Source of the DNA: Pithys albifrons albifrons
Taxonomy: Eukaryota; Chordata; Aves; Passeriformes; Thamnophilidae
Reading direction: 5' to 3'
DNA: 64,000 nt
Assembly: GCF_047495875.1 (NCBI RefSeq)
Contig: NC_092467.1
Span: 14,349,566-14,413,565, forward strand
Below the pieces are notes generated by a model that searched no databases, had not been told where the DNA came from, and worked only from the letters and a program-made list of their open reading frames with translations. Made by a program: the position numbers and the translations under genes. This document shows, piece after piece, positions 29,901-42,335 of the stretch (within the stretch, counting starts at the first letter, position 1; every line of letters starts with the position of its first letter).

Positions 29901-32900
29901 GGGGTCAGTCCCACAAATTTCTACTTAACAGTGAGTAGATTTTGAAGGTGGGCTTTTCCTGTGTAGAGTAGGGGATAAATGCTGTGTCCATATTTAGAGA
30001 TACTTGCATTTGATTAAGGCCATGTGAAAAATGGACAATATGAGGAGGGGGAAAAAAAAAGTCAAAAGTATTTTGAAGGCTGGAGTAAAAACCTTTGTGG
30101 CTGAAGAGTTCAATTTGAATAACTTAACAAAATGGACATCATTACAGAATGTACACCCTTATGCAGGTACTCAAACCAATCTGTTACCATACATGGCGAT
30201 TTAATAATCTCTTCTGGCTTGGAAAGTATGACCTTAAAGGAAATTAGCTCCACTTTAAGAGTGTGGGCCACCTTGTTTGTTTATTGTCAAGGAGTTCAAT
30301 GTGGCAAGACCTCCTGTGCATCCTGTCCTGCATCTAGTCTGGATGGGTATTCTTGAAACTAAAGAATTGGAAACAATCCCAAAGAAAAATCACTTGTGGC
30401 TGCTTTTTTGCGTGAAGCTTTGGGTTTCTGAAGAGACTTAATAAGTACTCATGGAGGGTTAACTGTTTGGTGTTTAGGGAGAACTATAGGATATCTAACC
30501 TGAACTCCAGACATCAAACTTGCCATTAGTTCAGAGCCAAACTTTTGAGAGTTACTCAGAAGGAAGGCAAACTGCCTGTTGGAAGGGGAGCTCAAGCCAA
30601 ACAAGGGAAGCACCATAGGCTTCAGCAGGCTGAACTAAGCTCTTGTGGGACAACGAGTTGAAAAAATCAATAATAAAAATGTGCCTCTGCCAAAATGTTT
30701 CAGCATTCTTTAACTGTCTTTTTTTTCCTGCACTTCTGTGAGATCTTCCTCTGATTCAAAAGTTTTCCTGCTGCTCTTGAACTGGCAGCAGAAAAGCCAT
30801 AATTGGTATTAATTACTCAAGGAACATAAAAGAAGGAAAGATAAGCCTCATTATCACTGGGCAGAATCATCTCTTGTGGTTCAGGAACCAAGGCACAAGG
30901 AACTAGGATGGAGATGCTGTTATTGAAAAGCTTTGCTTAAGACCAAAGAGGCCTCGTATTCAGGCTGTCTGGAGTCTTCACCTCTTCTGTGACAGTCTCA
31001 GGGCAGAATTAGAAACACAGCTGTGCTTCAGGTAAAAGCTGACCCATCCTAGTCTGTTCAGAAGCTGATGGAGGTGTAATGTCAGTGTGAAAGCAACATA
31101 GTGAGCATTAGCATTAGCACCAGAAGAATACTGTGAAAGAGAGAGCTTGAGAGACAAAGTTGATAAATCAATCAATGGTCACTTCTGTAAAACGTTTCGC
31201 AAATTTTCCTTCCTCTTCATTTCACTGAGGTGTCACAGTGAAATATCCTCTATGTTTTCTTTTTACCCCCTGCCTTTCCTTCATGTACTATAGTGCTGGG
31301 ATAGCCACTGCCTTATCCTAGAACCTCTGCTGCTGACTTTGATGTAACTTCATTAAACATCATTTCTATGATTCTTTATAAACTTTGCATCTTTCATCCT
31401 AAGGTTCAGTGAAATGGCTGTAGCAGTGTTGTAGCTGTGGAGACAGGAGCAGCAAGGTTTGAACAGAGTTAATAACCAGAAGTATTGTGAAGATATGTGA
31501 GTGGTATTTATTCATATCTGAGTATTACTCCTTTGTCTTCTGTTGCATTTTGTCCATTGCCATCCACAAATATTAGATTAGATTTGTTGTAGGAGTGTCC
31601 TTTTCCATAAAAATATCTCTTTGTTTAATCTTTTTTTATAAAGGGAGTATAAAATCTTGCAGGATTTTAAATGTGCAACCATGTTAGCTCCTCCAGTGAG
31701 CATAATTGTCCCTCTTTCATTCAACAGAACATCTTCCTTTACTCCCACACTATGTTTTCTCAGTTTGTGGCATTATTTCTCTCAGGTAGATTAAATGAGA
31801 GAGTTGGTAGACTGCAACATAGGAAAACACAAAGCAGCCCCACTACTGCTTCTGTTTGATTTCAAGGCAAAGGCATTTTTCATAGCTTTCAATATGGCTA
31901 TCAGCTTTTTTTGTATGCTGTTAATTTAAGGCGTAGAATTATATTGTGTTTAAAAATAGAGATAAATAGGAACACAAAAATTATTGACTGTATATGAAGA
32001 GTAAATGTAAGCTCTGAATTCTGCAGCAGATATCTTGCCTGGCTCTTTGTTGTTTCATATAACTTGTGTACATACAAACAGGATTAGGAAAGTCACATGC
32101 AAATATAACAAATGATGGCTCTGAGTTGAATTAAAAGCATGAATTAATTTTCTTCTATCTCATGCATCATTAAATATTACTATTGTACTGTCTACTGATT
32201 ATCTGTATTATACCTGTCACCTGATAGAAACCACGGTCGTTATGGTAATGTCAAGATTATAATTATAGTCCCTTCTGCACTGTACTCGTACTGTGCTAAA
32301 AAAATCCCTGAAAAGGTAGTGTCCCATGCTTGGTACTGGCCTAAACACAAATATATCCTGGGATTGTTGAGGGGGAAAATAGTTTGTTACTGAGTTACTA
32401 AAATCAAGGAAATGTATACATGTTCATATATGTGTATATAATTACAAAATATGTAGCCTTTAAAACTATGGTTTTACTCCATTTGACATAAACAAAACTT
32501 GTCAGAACTTCTTATCCCTTGAGGAACATCCCTTGAGCTGAGTTTGGTAATTTAAGAATATTAAAAACTGCCGTTACTGCTCAGAGATCAGAGAAATCCC
32601 GTGAGAGCTGTTTGGCAGCGTGTGTCGGTGTGGGAGATAAGCCCGTGTCCTCCTGCAGGAACACGTGGGTGCCCCAGGTGTAATGGCTGTGCCTCCCAAG
32701 GTCGCTGTCCGGCCAAGTGCTGGTGACCTCTAATGCCCAGAGGCTGATCTGCAAATCAGAGCCAGGACTACTGGGAGACACTCGTTTATGAGGCTGTGGG
32801 TTGTGGCAGATAGTTTGTCTTCCCAGAGAATAAAATAGGTGATTACACTTCAGTCTGATTTTTGTAGAATGCAAGGCAGAACTCTGAGAACAAATTTTAA

Positions 32901-34450
32901 GTCATTATCTGGTAGCTTCTTCAGACTTATTAATACAGTTGGCCTATTCTCTTTTAGATTCAGAAGACACTTTTCATTTAATTATAAAGAAAAAATATTG
33001 CATCATCTCCTAAGTATACAAATGTATAAAACAATCCTCTTCCCAAATGTAAAATTGTTCTAGGGCAACCGTATCGAGGACTCTGTGTCAATGCAACTCA
33101 TGGAACAAATACTTCAAAATAAAAACCCACTACATATAAAATGAAGAGACTTGTACCCATTATTTCATTTAGTAACATCAAACATAGACTATAAATATTA
33201 AATTAATATTTTATACTTAATGAATAAACCAGTTATTTATATGTTATTGTTATCTGTAGTTAGAAAATAATTGTTATCAACTTAATCAGGATAGAATGGC
33301 ACACACAAGTTTATATTTGTCAATGAGATACCTGTAGAAATGCTGAATTGTTCCTTTGTTTCTTGTTCTCATCAGTTGCACAGTACTATATTGAATTACT
33401 GGGGTTTTTAATTGATTTTGGGAACAAAGGTGGGGTGAATTGCTGACATATAAATTTGGTAATACTTTGATGTCAATATTTGGTTTCACGCTGAAGTGTA
33501 CAAAGCTGTTTATAAGCCAGCCATTCTTAGGCTGGCAGAGGTACTTCCTATGTAAATACTTTTATTCAGATGGTCTATAGACAAACTTTGCCAAGAATGT
33601 CCTTTAAAACATTTGGTGATCCCAAGGTTGTCTGTAGCTGATAAGGGTATCTGATTCTGGTGGATGCTGTCCCAGTGAGGACAGCTGTGTCTGGATGCTC
33701 TTTAGGAACAAGAGGGCTGCTACTCTGCACCTGCTCTTCTGGAGTGGCCATGCAGGGATCTAAGCTGTTCTCCCTCATATGAGCCAGTTGCAAAAGGCCA
33801 CGACTCCTGTGTCCCTCTAACAGCAGCACATTTATGCCACTTTTACACATTCAGTAGCCCATTTATCCTTGTCTCTTCACAGACTTAAGGTAGCTTATAT
33901 GGAAAGGAGTAAGGGTATTGAAATTTCAATTAGTTTGCTAATTATTCAGGGATTAAGGCCTTATTACGCCTTAGTCATGTAAGAAGTTTTGTTGAGTAGT
34001 AGAAAAATCTTTATTTTGACATTCATTCTGAAGTAAATATTTTAAGACTCAGCTGTTCTAGTACCAGGCATTAGCAGCAGCAGTTCATGTAATGGTGCCA
34101 GCTGGGGTAGCAAACCTGCTTGTGGGACACAGCAGGAGGTACCTGACCCTCCTAGCAGTAACAAACACATCAGTGAATTAGAAAGAAAGGAAGATTAAGA
34201 AAACTAGATTAGATCTTGTATAGTCCTGGCTCACCAGAAGCTGCCAAGGACATGAGTCAGACCCAGACATGGCAGACCCTTTATCTCTTCTGCTGCTGTG
34301 GCCCTTGTTATGCGGTTACACCTCTGTTAGGGGGACTGGGTTTGTTAGGAGTTTGCATGAAGGTAGGTCCTGCATATATTGGAAAGGCAAATGAAACCCG
34401 GGCATCTTTGAGTGATCTCAGATTCCAGATGTGTTCAAGGAAATCCATTA
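26956..34450 (+). other. Intergenic, no gene seen
   Basis: About 7.5 kb of AT-rich DNA. Short open frames are scattered at random and match nothing known. A locally GC-richer patch at 32580-32830 stands out. No transposon ends, RNA genes or splice-bounded exons were recognised. Confidence 0.6.
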
Positions 34451-34452
34451 CC

Positions 34453-34455
34453 CAC

Positions 34456-34486
<31 letters not shown>

Positions 34487-34487
34487 T
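34453..34487 (+). repeat. (CA)n microsatellite
   Basis: A CA run interrupted once by AA. Confidence 0.9.
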
Positions 34488-37400
34488 ATCATGTGAAGGA
34501 AAAGTAAAAGTTTCTTTCTCTAGCATTTTTCCTTTCTTGACCACTCAGGGAATTTTCCAAGTCTTTTCAAATATTTCTCCTTTGAAAGCAGAGATTTTTC
34601 TTTGAGACAAATGCCTTCAGCAATATGAGAGGACTTAGCCATGTTGTCCTTGACATCCTGTGCAGTGTATGTTAGTATTGGTGTGGTGCTAGAACTTTCA
34701 CAAAGGCACCAACAGCTTGCCTGGAGCATCAGTATGGATCTTCACTTTCCATTTTGAAGGGAAGCGATAAGATCTACTGGAAAGGAAAATGCTTCCTGCC
34801 TTTTCAATGGAGGATCAAAAGGGAGCTTATTGTCAGGGTCCCTTATTCAGCTGTATGTCTACATAAAGTCAAGACTCAGCTGACAGCTCTATTAGCATCA
34901 GTTCCCTGGCCCTGCTTTTGTTTCATCGCGGCGCTGTGTTCATCACATGGAATTGCTGTGGTCAGGAAAAGAGAAGCTAGATGGCACTATGGTCCAAAGG
35001 GATCATGTGCTGCTGGTGGAGAGGGTGAAGCTCCTCTGCAAGCCATCTGGCCTGAAAAGCCTCTAGAATTTAATAGATATCAGGTCAGAATTCCTGAGCC
35101 AGAATTATGGAGAGAACAGGCTTTCCACTGATACAATTAGTTAGCTTCTGTTTTTTATAACACTAACAGACTTAAATTTAAGCATAGAGACATGAAAGAG
35201 ATTGCAGATGTGAAATTTTAGGATTGCCTACAGAGATAAAAATGTGAGAAATAGCTTGTGCATCATAACTTAAACTTATTTGTGTTTATAAGACATACAC
35301 GTAGATATTTCTGTTCAAGTATGTTATTATGAATGGAAGTAGATAAGCTACGTACCACATGTGTGCAGTTACAGGAAACCAGCACACTCATCTGGTTTGG
35401 CCAAGCGAACTAGAAGGGAAAAAATATACCCTAAAGTACTCATTACATTTTCCTTTAATGATTTTTTAATGATAGAGGTAAAGGGACCTGCACTGCCAAA
35501 GTATAAATTTTGTTCAAGCAAATATCTTGGGTAATTACTGTAAGACATTCATTAAGTTATCTTTATATACATAAAAATACACATATTTTATTTATAACTA
35601 TGTTTATAATTGTACATAATGTATTTATAGACACAAAATATATTTTCACTATCAAGTGTCAATTTCCCTAATCTCTATTTTTAGAGCATAATTATTTTTT
35701 CACTTGTTTTTATTTAATTAATATAAGAAATTCATCCACTTGTATTTGTATCACAAATGAAAGCCAGACAAGAAAATATTAATGTAGTTTTTATTAAAAT
35801 TCTAGGGGAAACCAAACTGGTAATTCCTATTTAAGATTACAAGTAGGCAGTTTAAGCCTAAGAATTCCTTAGAAAAATGTCAAAGTTATGAAAACACAAA
35901 ACAAATTAAAAAAAATATCCCTTTGGAAGGCTGGGGAGGTCTGATCTAATAATGACTTTAAAGGAGGTCTCAACATTTGAAAGTCAATAAATCCCAGTCA
36001 GACAAACAACTTTGCATCTGTAGCCTCTAGGCTTCTTCATTAGTATCTTTTGCTTTTGCAGTGAAGGGCCTGCTTGCAACTGCAAAGTTTGAGCCAAGGT
36101 CTTTTGCTAAAGGGAGAGTCCTTTTTTTCAAAGGAGTTCAATAGTTGTTGGTTTAGAGGTGAGGTGTTGCTATAAAAGTTACACAAATCAGATGCAAGAA
36201 GTAACTGATCTAGTGGTATTTTATCATGGCAGGAGGTAACCAGAGAATACCACACTATTGCTTCAGAGTTCACTATGTCATTAATGTGACAGTAAGAGCT
36301 GTGGGTGACCATGTAACTGCTTTGGAAATGCTATAACAGCTTCAAGGTTGGTAGTTGCTAGGGAGGCACTGGAGGAACTTCTGGAAAACCTGCAAAAAAA
36401 AAAGAATGATCAAGATGACATTAAAAACTCAGTATAATTACATGGCACTCTGTTTTAAAATAAGAAAAATTAATTTCACAGCAATTATTTTTTACATCCT
36501 CCTCCCATTTCAAGATACACTGAATTTGCCAGCTCCTACTTTATTGTGTATTTGATGAATTAGGAGTCTTTTTTAATGCTTGTGCTTAGTATCAGTATAC
36601 TGGGGGGACATAGTGCAAGTTTAAATGGGAAAAATTATGGTTGCCAAAAGATGGAAAACATGAAAGGCCTCCATCAACAAAATGGCTAACTGGAGTGACT
36701 TAAGAACAAAATTCAAAAGAAATTATAACAAATTTAAAAGTCTTTTCCTTCTATCAAGAATATGTGAAAAACTCTATTCCTTTTAGAAACCTATTTGTTG
36801 ATCTTCCTGTTTGCATCAAATACACAGTTGCCAGAGATTACCCAGAAAAGTGAACACCATCCTGTAAGAAATACCATTCCTCCAGCTCATATTGAGACAG
36901 GGCACATCATGAGCCTTGTCCTTAATTAGCCATGATTACTGCTGCTTTATTAAACACCAGTGTTTTTTATTATTATTATTTCTACAGGATTCACACTTTT
37001 TTTCCTCTGTGGGGACTTTACCATGCAGTTTGCCACTTGACTCTGAACTTGGGAGAACTGACTGGAGGTTTCAGCCTTCCAAAGCCCTAAGAACTACAGT
37101 GGGGCTGATACAGTACTTGGACAGCTGTGAGATTTGTGATGTGCTGCATCAGCAACTAAGAGCAGGACTGTCACAGACCACTACCTGAACTAACAAGATT
37201 TATGTGGGTTTTGGTTATTTTTTTTATGCCATTCAAATGCTTTCTCCCTGGAATTCAAGGAAACTCACATTTTGTTTTTTCTGATGATGTGTCAGATCCT
37301 TTTAAAGTCTGTGGATGTTGGCTGAACCTTCTGCAGGTTCAGTCTGTAATGGCTAAACTGAATGGCAGCCAAGAAGTTCTCTAACATCTCTTGTAAGTCA

Positions 37401-40400
37401 AGGGTCATGTTGTATATGGAGCAAAATACACATATAGTGACAGGAAGCAGAGTTCTCCTTATGTTTTTAATAAACAATAGCAGGTCCAACTTTTAGTTAT
37501 TAGTGATAGGAAGATCCCTTTGTTCTGTCAGATTTCTGTTTCCTGTGACACTCTATAAGGTACATCTCATTCATGTTTGCTGGTATTATTTGTATTTTCT
37601 AAATGTGTGATGCAGCACATTCTTAAAAATAACCATCAACTTTGTATATTTTTTTCCAGAAAGTGCTGATACTAAATAAAGTACTAATTTTGGATTGCAG
37701 CAGCAGCCAAAAAATAGGCACACTCAGCAAGAAATCCAGAATGATTGGGTTTTTGATTTAGTGTCATAGGTGAACTGAAGAAAGCATGAGTTGATAAATT
37801 CAATGTACTCTAAACCGGTATGTTTAAAAATAATTGTTGTAAAAATTAATTTATTTTTTAAAATTGCTTATCACACATTGAAACTGCTTATTTTACTTCA
37901 CTGTCCTTGGATGAATTTATCCACAAGATGGTTCATCCAAACAGTATATTTTAGGGGCAATGTATTTGTAAAACACTAAACGTAGTAGGATGGTTAAATT
38001 TTGGCTGGTGACTGTTTGCAGGAAGTCCAAACAGGGTCTGTGAAATAGTCCTAGAGCATCCTGAGTTTTCTAGCAGAAGACACAGACAGTACATGAAAAT
38101 ATTAACATTGCTGAAGGGTCTTGATTGCTTTGAATTAGTGAACAGTTATTTATTACAATGAAGGTAATATCTGGGCAATACTTGGAGTGCATTAGAAACA
38201 TACAGCATTCTAATGGAATGTTGAATAGGCTCTTCATTGGTGTGGCATTTTGCACTGTGCTGATTTGAAAAGCAGATTAGAGTTTCAGATGATTATTATG
38301 AATACATTTATACTGCAATAGTCACTTAAAAATCACTATTCTGCTTAAAAAAATCTAGTCAATTCATTTGTTTAACATTCTTGGAAAGCACCAAATTAAT
38401 CATATTTGTTTATTTTAATCATCTGTGAATATTTGCTGCAATATTCTGTTGCAAATGACATGACAAATTTCCAAGGCTGGCTCACTATTTCCAGGAACAC
38501 CCTAACTCAGTTGCCTTAATTCAGCTATGGTGTGTGTTCCAGGCCGCCTGCTGAAGGGGAGAGGCTGGAGAACAGAGCAAGAGCTGAGGCTGAAGGACCA
38601 TTTTTTTCTGATTGCCTGAGTTTAGGATGCAAACCCAAGCCCGTTACTGCATTTGCAGGTAAAGGTGCAGCTTGTAGAAAGCCACAGATCTCTTTTCCTC
38701 TCCTGTTGAAACTCAGTGTTGCTGACTGTTGTGATAGTTTCTGTGCAGGTGCCCCCTGCCTGTCTGCCCAGACTGGCTGCAGCTTCCACAGTAGTTCCTC
38801 ACCCACAAGCTCCTTTCCTGGGAGCAGTAGCCTTCCTCTGGGAGCCGACTGTGGGGAAGGACAGAGATTCGTGCTTGCCTCTCACTCCTTTCTTTGTTGT
38901 TCTTCTTTCTCTGTTTTCTCTCTGAGAGTAAGTTTTGAACCAGTAATGCAGCTCTAACTGCAATATTTGTGTTACTAGCAGTAATGCCTAAAAGAACTTG
39001 CTCCAGCACAGTTGAGGACTAGGGAAAAAAGGTGAGAACATTCACAACCAGTGGAACAGAGCAAAGAGCCTCCCCTCCATACGCATGTTCTGTGGCTGCA
39101 GCATCTGTGGGAAGCAGGAGTTAATTTGACATTCCTTTTTTCTTTTCTTTCTGTTCTAGTCTAGTCTTAACAAAATACAAGAGTTACTCCAACAAAAATT
39201 AAAGAAGGATTCAATAGCTGACAGAGATTAGGCTTTTACTGGGAAAGAATAGTTACAAGCAGGAGACTTTTGGAACCATACAGGCCCCTGCAGATCTCCA
39301 CAAAATATCAGGAATGCAACATTCAACTCCATCCATGACTATGGTATTCATTTCTTATTTTATATTTTGAAGTAATAATGGATGTGGGGGGGATTTCCAT
39401 TTCCTCTCTTTTACAAGGGTATTTCCACAGCTTTCAAACCCTCACTTAACTGTCTGCTGTAATACATATGTACAAACCATCTTCAGTTGTTAATATGTGA
39501 TTGCTACAGTAAAAGTTTGCTAAAGTTTTACAGAAAGCCCATGAGCCTCTTGAGTTCATTGCTTACTGCTCCACCAACTAAGGGGAGTGTTGCTAGCATT
39601 TTTATACCTTCATTTACAATTCTTATTTAATGATTGTAAGAATTCTTTTAGCAAAACATTTAAGCATATATGAGATTTCAGTTCCATAGTTAACTGGAAC
39701 TACTGCCCTCACTGATATTATGTAAATATTTCAGTATTTTGGAGAACTAATAATCAGAAATACAACTGTGAAGTAATATCTAAATATATTTTTTCAGTTT
39801 TGTGAGCATGCATTGTGCTCAAAGCCTACATTGAACATAGTGTGAAGAGTATAAAGAGTATTCTTTTAATCCCATTTGTTTTTGTTTCATTTCATAAATA
39901 CCATGTTTTATAAATATTTTCCTCTTCCCTTCTTTTTTATTCTCTTGTAGAAAGTTTCAGTTTCAATACCTCAGAATTTCTTTTCAGATTTCTAAGTAGG
40001 TGTGGGCTTTTCCAACAAGATAACTGAAAAAGAGAATAGTAGGAAATCTTAATTTAGTTAACTGATTTTGTACAAATGAACTAGCTGGAATGACAGAGCA
40101 GGAACTAGGTGGGAAAAGAACAATAGTGTGATTACACAATACTAAGAAGTAATGTAGGGCTAGATGTGGGAAGGATTTGGAAGCAAGGAGTTTGAGAATT
40201 TAGCTAGTATTGGAAGTTACAAGACATGTAAATAGGTTAAATACCTGCAAATACTGTGCTATAAAATATCTTACAGTTTTAGCTCTCAGAGCAATTGCAG
40301 GCTGCATTCAGGAGTGCCTTGAACTATTAATGGCTTTTGAAAAAGTACCATCTGAGTGATCTTGCTAACTCTTTCCAGGTACAAGTGAAGAAATGTTTAC

Positions 40401-41404
40401 AAAGGAGTGAGAGAGGTGTCCCACATTCTGAGTAACAGGTTGGCTGTAATTCAAAATGTTGAAAACTGACTCTCAGAAAGGCATATTGGAAGAGAAATGA
40501 CATCATTTAGCATGTGGTCTTGAGAGGACTGGAAAAAGACACAAGAACAGCTATGGTGATAGAAAATATGAGAACTGTCAGTGTAGAAGAGAGTCTTTAA
40601 AGATAATAAAAGCAGAATTTTGCAAAACTGGGGAGAGAAAATAAATATGCAAAGGAAAACTGAATGTGCTGAAACTAATGTATAAAGCTGCAGGTGATTT
40701 CATAATTAGGGAGAAAGATAGTGAAACTGAAAAGCTGAAAATAAGATGAAACCAAAAGGAAGAGTGTCAAAGTAACTCTTAATTTACTGATAACTGGAAA
40801 GAAATTGAAAGAGGAAAGCCCAGGTACTTCAAGAGACACTACTGCAAGAAAGGTTCAAAAGTTTTATATGGCTAATGTGACTTTAAATGCTAGCACTTGG
40901 AACTGCTCTACCACAGCAGAATAGCCAAACTTTGATATTGTACAGACTTGGAAAGATAGAATGACAGAACCTTTGGCAGCACATCATCTTCTTTGTTCCA
41001 TGTTATTGCTGTTTACAGGGACAAGAGAGCTGAACCGTTGCAAGGAACCAGAGGATTCTAAGGCAGGTGATAATCAAGAAGGAAGTATAGACATGTGCTA
41101 GTGAAGGAGGAAATATTTTCAGTTTGAGAACAATTTTTTATACCTAGAGAACTATATGCTTGTGGATAGGTCTTGTAGGTACTTTTCAAACAGTAGTGGG
41201 TAAAGTGTTTCAGTGCTTTGCACAGTCAGGCTTCCCCAGTCTTGACCTCACCAAAGTAACTTGAGGCATTTGCCGTTGCAATACTGCAAAACTGCTTGGC
41301 AGAGAGGGAACTTCCCAAGGGGGAATTTCTGTTTGTAGCTATCTTCTCATAAGTACAGAGCCTTGGCATGTTTGTCTCATGAGATATTTATACTGTGACT
41401 ACTT
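34488..41404 (+). other. Intergenic, no gene seen
   Basis: About 6.9 kb of AT-rich DNA. A GC-richer patch at about 38530-38960 is open on both strands, but no splice sites or known protein support coding. Nothing else stands out. Confidence 0.6.
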
Positions 41405-41411
41405 ACTCCCC
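41405..41411 (+). repeat. Probable target-site duplication, left copy (5S SINE 2)
   Basis: ACTCCCC recurs at 41718-41724, exactly at the two ends of the element. At seven bases it is short but correctly placed. Confidence 0.55.
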
Positions 41412-41717
41412 AGGCAGTTAAATGCCTCCCTGACATCCGATCCCGTCAGATCTCGGAAGCTAAGCAGGGTCAGCCCCGGATTAGTACTTGGATGGGAGAC
41501 CTCCTGGGAAATGCCGGGTGCTGTAGATTCTGGTCCTGAGGACTTCACTGTCACTGTCCAAGCTCGCTCGGCCGTGGCAGATGAACCTCAGGACTTAAAC
41601 GGTGGGGCCAGTTCTGCGCACGCTGAGCCTCACCTAAAATCCACTGCGCAGGCTGGAAGGGCACACCCATGTGGGGACAGCCCTTCCCAAGTCTTCGTTC
41701 GCGAAGCCGAGCCACAC
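41412..41717 (+). mobile_element. 5S-rRNA-derived SINE, copy 2
   Basis: Second member of the family at 6804-7115, in the same orientation. The 5S-like head is identical to copy 1 over about 110 bases by eye, including AAGCTAAGCAGGG at 41457-41469. The body carries about nine substitutions. It ends with the same hairpin (41693-41706) and a short ACAC tail, then a probable 7-bp target-site duplication. It lies in intergenic DNA between GPR88 and VCAM1. A pol III terminator (a run of four or more T) is not evident inside the element. Confidence 0.85.
41693..41706 (+). other. 3' hairpin of SINE copy 2 (UUCG loop)
   Basis: The same 14 bases as at 7087-7100: a 5-bp stem CTTCG/CGAAG closing a TTCG loop. 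Confidence 0.7.
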
Positions 41718-41724
41718 ACTCCCC
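41718..41724 (+). repeat. Probable target-site duplication, right copy (5S SINE 2)
   Basis: ACTCCCC, as at 41405-41411. Confidence 0.55.
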
Positions 41725-42269
41725 GCTGCTTGCAGCCATCAGCACACTTGGAAGGCAATTGCATTACTTCTGACTGCCCTAAAGGAAAAGAGCAGAGGAA
41801 ATTACTGTGAGAGCATGACCTGCAGTTGTCCGTAGAAAAATTATGTACATATTCACACAATGGCAAAGAAGTCATTGGGGATCAGCCATTGGTAATTTTA
41901 TCAGGAAGGAGCTCTATTAATGTGCACCAACCTATCAAGCAGCTATTGGTAAATGTATTTTGTGGGCTGCTTTGCGTTTTCTGGGTGTAGTTTAGAGCAT
42001 TTAAGAGAAAAGGAAGTTTAGAAAAGATGATGTTGAGCTTCTGCACCCTATTGACAAAGTAGGATATTATGAATAAAATTGTGTATTTTGTGAACATGTT
42101 AAAAGGCAGACTCTTATTTTTGCCATTATATCATGTAGACAATTGTGCATGGGACATGTAGCTGGGAATGATTTGTAGCACAACTAGTTGATGCCTAAGA
42201 CTTTGACATGAGCAAAGATTTCCCTCACAGCACAGGCCCATCTGAATTCCAAAATTGAGATGATAACAG

Positions 42270-42335
42270 TAATTATAGAATCATTAAGGTTAGAAAATAC
42301 CTCCAAGATCATCAAGTCTAACCTTTGAACATTCT
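42270..42335 (-). mobile_element. CR1 LINE 3'-end fragment
   Basis: TATAGAATCATTAAGGTTAG, followed by a CTCCAAGATCATCAAGTCTAACC-like stretch, is the reverse complement of the conserved CR1 3' UTR end. About 65 bp remain. It is degraded and old. Confidence 0.7.

Noticed and set aside
38070..38480. A conserved enhancer-like stretch
   Set aside because: It looks compositionally calm, with homeodomain-like TAAT motifs, but nothing beyond impression supports it without an alignment.
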